Program-made: the position numbers and the translations under genes
DNA from: Helicoverpa zea
Taxonomy: Eukaryota > Arthropoda > Insecta > Lepidoptera > Noctuidae
Reading direction: 5' to 3'
Length of the DNA stretch: 64,000 nucleotides
Assembly: GCF_022581195.2 (NCBI RefSeq)
Contig: NC_061463.1
Span: forward strand, 11,904,001 to 11,968,000
Shown: piece after piece, positions 58,878 to 64,000 of the stretch
Position numbering within the stretch: position 1 is the first letter of the stretch
Layout: every line of letters begins with the position of its first letter
Notes under the pieces: generated by a model
Databases searched by the model: none
Told to the model about the DNA's origin: nothing
Seen by the model: the letters and a program-made list of their open reading frames with translations, nothing else

Positions 58878-60245
58878 TCAATCCCATGGATCGTTTGGAT
58901 CGTTGGAAAAATACATGTTTTCATAGGGGTTGTCTCTGGCAGAGCCCAGAGGGTTTCCGTCACTATCCGACAAAACTCCACTGACGTACAGACGTATCCT
59001 CACGGCTATAGCATTAGGTCTTCTTACTAGATTATTGTTCAGATCGGTGGAATAACTTAGCACAGCCGTGAAAACAGCGTGCCGATTAACGTGACCTCTT
59101 ATAAACATGTCCAAGTGTGCCTCCATTCGGAACCATCTCGAACCACTGCCTCTGTTATGGCGCCAAGACTGTGGGAAAATGTTGTATGTTTCCATCGGAC
59201 CGCCAAATCTAGATGCGACTATGTGTCCCCTCTCATCGTTATTACTAGTACTCGTGATGATGTCCATATCTCTGTAGTAGCGCATCACCTCCGATGTAAA
59301 ACGTTGTCGCCCTGCACCAACAGGGAGCAAGGTGTTAGTAGTTATCACAGCACGCACCACTAGCGGTAAGTTTAACTGATCTTCTCCGAAAGGTCTTGGG
59401 ACGGGGAACACTGTGTACGAATATATGGGATCAGTATCTGCAGTGATGGGGTTCTGACTGCTCCATTGGCGCACTAACACAGTGGGATTGTTATCTTCGT
59501 GTCTGGAGGCTACAGCATCGACGTCAATCGGGCATGTGGGATCTAGTGAATTAATAATTTGGCGCTTGCATATCGTGTCCGTACGACATAAACTTCCACC
59601 AGGCCTACATAACCTGGTAAAATCTTGGTCAATCTCGTCCAGGGCATTTTGATATGCGGGATTTAAAAAGCATTGTTGCCATGTACCACTGCTATCATAA
59701 CAATATGGCAATTCCATTTTATTATAAATCTCACAAGGGGTTTTGCATTCTTTATAATCTTTAGTTCTATAGTTTATCAGAAGTATTTTTTTTTCTGGAT
59801 AACACTTCTGCCATTTTCCGACAACAGTATGGCACCAATAGTAGCTATACCCACGAGTTTCACAAGCGTCGGAACACGACACGTAGTCATTGTGAGTTCT
59901 GTAACTTTCAGTGGCTGTCCGTGCAATTAGTCGACTGCAATAACCCCAATAATTTGTGCCGATGGCACACCATTGATAGCTTTTACCATTAAAATTCCCA
60001 CAGTTACTTGTGCACAATTCGTTGTCCAGGGTTCGATATTTTTTGGTGGAAATCGACGTCATCATGCACTCAGTTTCGTGAGCATGCCAATCATATGTGC
60101 ACATGCCCTGAATGCAATTTCCCAAACAGATACCAGGGTTATGAATATAAACTGTATAGGCCTCCAATCTTGACTCAAAGGTCCATAGTTGTGCTATTTC
60201 GAGACTTTGTAGCACAATTAAAATGCTTGCTGGTTTTACGAGCAT
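58878..60245 (-). CDS. Secreted Cys-rich-repeat / non-specific endonuclease-like protein, copy A
   Basis: Intronless 455-aa frame. It begins with a signal peptide (hydrophobic ~6-20, likely cleaved near LWTF). A Cys-rich start (C40, C44, C49, C60) is followed by three tandem repeats at about 70-103, 116-148 and 159-192 with the pattern YRT-x(4-5)-C-x3-C-...-(W/Y)C-...-W-x2-C. A variable linker (207-246) and a C-terminal domain follow, with ERGHIVASRFGGP (338-350), NIFPQ (355-359) and NRGSGSRWFRME (364-375). The last three motifs fit the DNA/RNA non-specific endonuclease group (Endonuclea_NS_2-like), where His341 would be the general base and the Asn of NRG helps bind metal. The fold and family call are from motif memory. 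The neighbour at 61,084 is a close paralogue in the same orientation. No introns among intron-rich neighbours suggests retrocopying or horizontal acquisition. Confidence 0.9.
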   Translation of the reverse strand: MLVKPASILIVLQSLEIAQLWTFESRLEAYTVYIHNPGICLGNCIQGMCTYDWHAHETECMMTSISTKKYRTLDNELCTSNCGNFNGKSYQWCAIGTNYWGYCSRLIARTATESYRTHNDYVSCSDACETRGYSYYWCHTVVGKWQKCYPEKKILLINYRTKDYKECKTPCEIYNKMELPYCYDSSGTWQQCFLNPAYQNALDEIDQDFTRLCRPGGSLCRTDTICKRQIINSLDPTCPIDVDAVASRHEDNNPTVLVRQWSSQNPITADTDPIYSYTVFPVPRPFGEDQLNLPLVVRAVITTNTLLPVGAGRQRFTSEVMRYYRDMDIITSTSNNDERGHIVASRFGGPMETYNIFPQSWRHNRGSGSRWFRMEAHLDMFIRGHVNRHAVFTAVLSYSTDLNNNLVRRPNAIAVRIRLYVSGVLSDSDGNPLGSARDNPYENMYFSNDPNDPWD

Positions 60246-60362
60246 TATGTTGCCTATTTTAAAACAGCTTCAATTTGAACTACAAATGAAGATGTTATTA
60301 AATAAGATACTGGACAAGGTACGCAATGCGTGCACTCCATCACAAGATTCAATGATCTACGG

Positions 60363-60398
60363 TGACCCCTTGCAATGATAAGTTACAGTATCAGCACG
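60363..60398 (-). promoter_or_regulatory. Conserved upstream block of copy A
   Basis: 36 bp, 34 identical to 62,600-62,635, lying 118-153 bp upstream of the ATG. It contains TGATAAG and, on the other strand, CTGATA, both matching the GATA-factor consensus, next to TGACCCCTTGCAA. The sequence between block and ATG differs between the two genes, so conservation is local. The block may contain the transcription start or a tissue-specific enhancer. Confidence 0.6.
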
Positions 60399-61083
60399 CG
60401 TCACGGAGGCCAATAAAATCAGCTTTTCATGCGTAGCGGCTTGTGAAAAGCTGAGCCTTTGTTCGTCTTCTTTGAGCATGTAGTCTTGTACGGGACATAA
60501 TACACATACACTGATAAAATAAAAAAGTGTCCACACACGATAATACAGTTTATTTTTGCATACTTGCGAATACCTTATCAACAAAACTTCATTACGCACA
60601 AAAACACATTGTAATAAACAGAAGAGGTGCAAATCTTGGAGTGGTAAGGAGATGCCACTGGCAAATAAATGTTCACAACAGTAATATTTTAATACATAAG
60701 TAATAATTGAAACCAATACGAGTAGTTGCACTACACAAACATGGTATGACGTATACACAAAATAAACAGTGCTAATATCCATCTCTTGAACACCTGTGGT
60801 GATGGGCTTTCGCGTATCAAAGCGCGAGCGGGTAATGATTAACCGATTCTAATATTCCTAGTATCTTGAAGTGTGAGGTTGAAGGACACAAGAAAGAGAT
60901 CAAAGATGAAGCAGAGCATGAAGATTTACCTCTGGGAATCAGAAATTCACAGCGATCCTGAAAGTAGTTTGAGGAATTGGAGATAGCTAAGAGCCTGTAA
61001 TGTTAAGACCAGAACGAACGATTAGGCGCACTCTGCCGCGATAATGTTGAGTGTTTCTAGCTATTCCTGCAACAGTGCATACT

Positions 61084-62460
61084 TTAATCGCAGGGAACAT
61101 CTGGATCGTTGGAAAAATACATGTTTTCGTAGGGGTTGTCTCTGGCAGAGGCCAGAGGGTTTCCGTCACTATCCGACAAAACTCCACTGACGTACAGACG
61201 TATCCTCACGGCTATAGCATTAGGTCTTCTTACTGGATTATTGTTTAGATCGGTGGAATAACTTAGCACAGCCGTGAATTCGGCGTGTCGGTCATCATGA
61301 CCTCTTATAAACGTGTCCAAGCTTGCCTCCATTCGGAACCATTTCGAACCACTGCCTCTGTTATGGCGCCAAGACTGTGGGAAAATGTTGTATGTTTCCA
61401 TCGGACCGCCAAGCCTAGATGCGACTATGTGTCCCCTCTCATCGTTATTACTAGTTCCCGTGATGATTTCCATATCTCTGTAATAGCGCGTTACCTCCGA
61501 TGTAAAACGTTGTCGCCCCGCACCAACAGGGAGCAAGGTGTTAGTAGTTATCACAGCACGCACCACTAGCGGTAAGTTTAACTGATCTTCTCCGAAAGGT
61601 CTTGGGACGGGGAACACTGTGTATGAATATATGGGATCAGTATCTGCAGTGATGGGGATTAGGCTGCTCCATTGGCGCACTGATACAGTGGGATTGTTTT
61701 CTTCATGTCTGGAGGCTACGGCCTCGACGTCAAGCGTGCACGTCAAGTCTAACTCAGTTATGGCACGCTTAGTCTTTAAATGGCATAAGCGGTACCCTTC
61801 TTCAAAAAATCCACCAGGCTTACAGGATCTCCTTAAATTTTGGTCAATCTCGTCCAGGGTATTTTGATATGCGGGATTTAAAAAGCATTGTTGCCATGTA
61901 CCACTGATATCATAACAATATGGCAAATTACTAGTGTTATAAATCTCACAAGGAGTTTTGCATTCTTTATAATCTTTAGTTCTATAGTTTATCAGAAGTA
62001 TTTTTTTTTCTGGATAACACTTCTGCCATTTGTCGACAACAGCATGGCACCAATAGTAGCTATACCCACGAGTTTCACAAGCGTCGGAACACGACACATA
62101 GTCATTGTGAGTTCTGTAACTTTCAGTGGCTGTCCGTGCAATTAGTCGACTGCAATAACCCCAATTATTTGTGCCGATGGCACACCATTGATAGCTCTCA
62201 CCGTCAAAATTACCACAGTTACTCGTGCACAATTCGTTGTCTAACGTACGATATTTCATAGTAGGTATCGATGTCCCTCTGCATAAAGTTTCGTGAGCGT
62301 GCCAATCGTAGGTGCACTTGTTCTGAATGCAGTTTCCCAAACAGATTCCAGGATTGTGCATGTTTATTGTGTATGCTTCAAATGATGATTTGAAGGTCCA
62401 TGATTTCACTGTTATGATACTATACAGTATAATCAATAGGCACGCGTGTTTAGGAATCAT
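61084..62460 (-). CDS. Secreted Cys-rich-repeat / non-specific endonuclease-like protein, copy B
   Basis: Intronless 458-aa paralogue of copy A with the same architecture: signal peptide (to about residue 20), Cys-rich segment, three YRT...(W/Y)C...C repeats, linker, nuclease domain with ERGHIVASRLGGP (His344), NIFPQ and NRGSGSKWFRME. The repeats and nuclease domain are almost identical to copy A, while the linker (about 207-249) differs strongly and is 3 residues longer, accounting for the length difference. Both frames are intact with all predicted catalytic residues, so both copies are probably functional. Confidence 0.9.
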   Translation of the reverse strand: MIPKHACLLIILYSIITVKSWTFKSSFEAYTINMHNPGICLGNCIQNKCTYDWHAHETLCRGTSIPTMKYRTLDNELCTSNCGNFDGESYQWCAIGTNNWGYCSRLIARTATESYRTHNDYVSCSDACETRGYSYYWCHAVVDKWQKCYPEKKILLINYRTKDYKECKTPCEIYNTSNLPYCYDISGTWQQCFLNPAYQNTLDEIDQNLRRSCKPGGFFEEGYRLCHLKTKRAITELDLTCTLDVEAVASRHEENNPTVSVRQWSSLIPITADTDPIYSYTVFPVPRPFGEDQLNLPLVVRAVITTNTLLPVGAGRQRFTSEVTRYYRDMEIITGTSNNDERGHIVASRLGGPMETYNIFPQSWRHNRGSGSKWFRMEASLDTFIRGHDDRHAEFTAVLSYSTDLNNNPVRRPNAIAVRIRLYVSGVLSDSDGNPLASARDNPYENMYFSNDPDVPCD

Positions 62461-62599
62461 TGTCTTTTTGTTAAAATTGTTTCACTTAAGAACTGATGCA
62501 GAAGAAAATTTTCGTAATTAATCACTACAGAGTTCTGCGGAGACAACACGTGCTGTCACTCACAGCGTTCAACAATAATAATGGCTTAAAAATATGAAC

Positions 62600-62635
62600 T
62601 GACCCCTTGCAATGATAAGTTACTCTATCAGCACG
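62600..62635 (-). promoter_or_regulatory. Conserved upstream block of copy B
   Basis: Counterpart of 60,363-60,398, 140-175 bp upstream of the ATG at 62,460, with the same GATA-like motifs and TGACCCCTTGCAA. The two differences are adjacent bases. Confidence 0.6.
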
Positions 62636-62639
62636 ATAA

Positions 62640-64000
62640 CATAGGTAGGTATGTTTTTATTCATCACAATAATTCCAAAGTTTGTCTAGAAAAACTTGCT
62701 GTGTTGTGATTTCCAGTGTCGTTAATTTATTTCTTGGTGTACAATAAAGTATAATCTATCTATTTTAAATAGGTACAAAGATCGATAGATTCAGTAAAAC
62801 TGACTATATCATAAATACAATGTGATTTTTCAGACTTGACAATATGAAAGATAATTATCATAAAATCTGTCTATCATGATGCATGAAACACCGAGCAAGG
62901 CAAATGTCGTCACTAGCTTCATATAAATCGTCTAACATTGTCTTCTCGCTTCTAAATGTCTAAATACTGTATATACGCTTAAAATATCAGGATTAAGTAT
63001 CTTACAAGAAGGTAAACATGGCAAGCGAGGGAGGACCAGACTTTTACTGATTGAGACTGTCCCATTGGTCTATGGGAGTCGGGGAACATAGTGCACCTGT
63101 GTCTGGGCGAGCGCTTACGCGCCACTATGTCCTGCACAGTTGGCTTATGTTATTAGAGAACAGCCAGGAACAGTCAGGACACCAGTAATACATTGAAATA
63201 GTAGATGTTCAAGTAGATGCTCGAGTGTTTTACCACCCTTAAGCAACGAATTTGTAACCATTCAGTTGTAATTTTCCATTATTTGTCACTTTCTTGCAAA
63301 TCAATAAAATTCATTACAGAAAGACATTCATTGAATGTTCTATGTATTGGCTGCGGATAAGCGTAGATCAGAGGTTATCAACCCTGTTTTTCCAGAGCAA
63401 AATTTATAGTCAGAAGTAAACTAAATATTATGTTTTTACTTCGTTTTCCTTATTTGTGTCTCAGTTATCTCATTGACGACATCAGAGCCGGCTTCAGCGA
63501 TCTTGGAACCCCGAACGAGTGATTTCAGGGTGCTCTATTCAACAGACTATCAAAAATTTCTGCCATTTGTTTTTGTTAATTTGTGGAGTCAGAAACTAAC
63601 GAAACATGGGATATGAAAGTGAGAGCGAAGCGAGCGCAATTTTTTCTTTCAGGTCCTTAACTAATTAATGACCGGAATATAGTGAAGTATAAGGAAAATG
63701 GCGCAATTTTTTCGCTAGTTTGGGGACTAAGTATACATATATATAGGACACGAGGGGTACGAGCGCGAATTTTTAAGCCAAACTTCACCATTTCGCCCAA
63801 AAGATCGTGTAATAGGTATGTACCTACCTACTTACTGAATGTCAAAGTAAACATCCACGCGGATGGCGGAGAATCTTGGTCTCGTCCTTGCAATATCTCG
63901 TCTTTAGGCTCGATGAGACCTTCTCATAAAACGACAAAATAAAGTTTTAGGAATGCCTTTTTGCCCTATTATATTGTTTTAGTTATTTATTCGTATTGGC
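62640..64000. other. Gene-free right end
   Basis: No coding region or defined repeat is supported. A frame at 63,682-63,942 has no ATG start and no recognisable motif. Confidence 0.45.

Noticed and set aside
59079..62145. Paired plus-strand ORFs (84-94 codons) opposite both nuclease genes
   Set aside because: They recur only because the sense genes are duplicated; they have no starts, signals or motifs of their own.

Overview
The window looks like nuclear DNA of a moth or butterfly (Lepidoptera). It is AT-rich, its genes have many short exons with GT-AG introns, and it is dense in repeat types typical of Lepidoptera: Helitron-like elements beginning TCTATACTAATA and ending GAAGCTAGT, RTE-type LINE 3' ends with ATG/GAT tails, tRNA-derived SINEs, and PIF/Harbinger and hAT MITEs. 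The order is inferred from these patterns; I did not identify the species.

Layout. Positions 1-17,300 hold no gene I can defend apart from a small two-exon candidate at 8,405-8,892. The stretch is mostly repeats, including a 1.83-kb hAT-like element at 4,066-5,899, and probably lies in the long first intron of a minus-strand gene whose noncoding first exon and promoter sit near 17,337-17,530. Positions 19,709-26,623 (+) carry an eight-exon CDKAL1 gene (tRNA ms2t6A methylthiotransferase, 543 aa). Positions 27,734-31,370 (+) carry an eight-coding-exon xylose-isomerase-like gene (461 aa) whose catalytic His and most metal ligands appear to be replaced. Positions 52,711-35,640 (-) carry a twelve-exon uridine-cytidine kinase-like gene (UCKL1, kinase plus UPRT-like domain, 556 aa), convergent with the previous gene. 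Positions 53,543-58,350 are a transposon cluster: a PIF/Harbinger MITE inserted into another copy of itself, a LINE with a restriction-like endonuclease domain interrupted by a short retroposon, and a SINE. Positions 58,878-62,460 (-) carry two tandem intronless paralogues for secreted proteins with three cysteine-rich repeats and a C-terminal DNA/RNA non-specific endonuclease-type domain. A nearly identical 36-bp block lies upstream of both start codons.

CDKAL1, the xylose-isomerase-like gene and UCKL1 look like ordinary resident genes and show no sign of acting together. The two nuclease genes form the most unusual locus: secreted, intronless, recently duplicated, differing mainly in the linker between binding-type repeats and nuclease, and sharing a putative GATA-containing promoter element. 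The splice joins given for the three long genes were made by hand; every junction keeps the reading frame and uses GT-AG.
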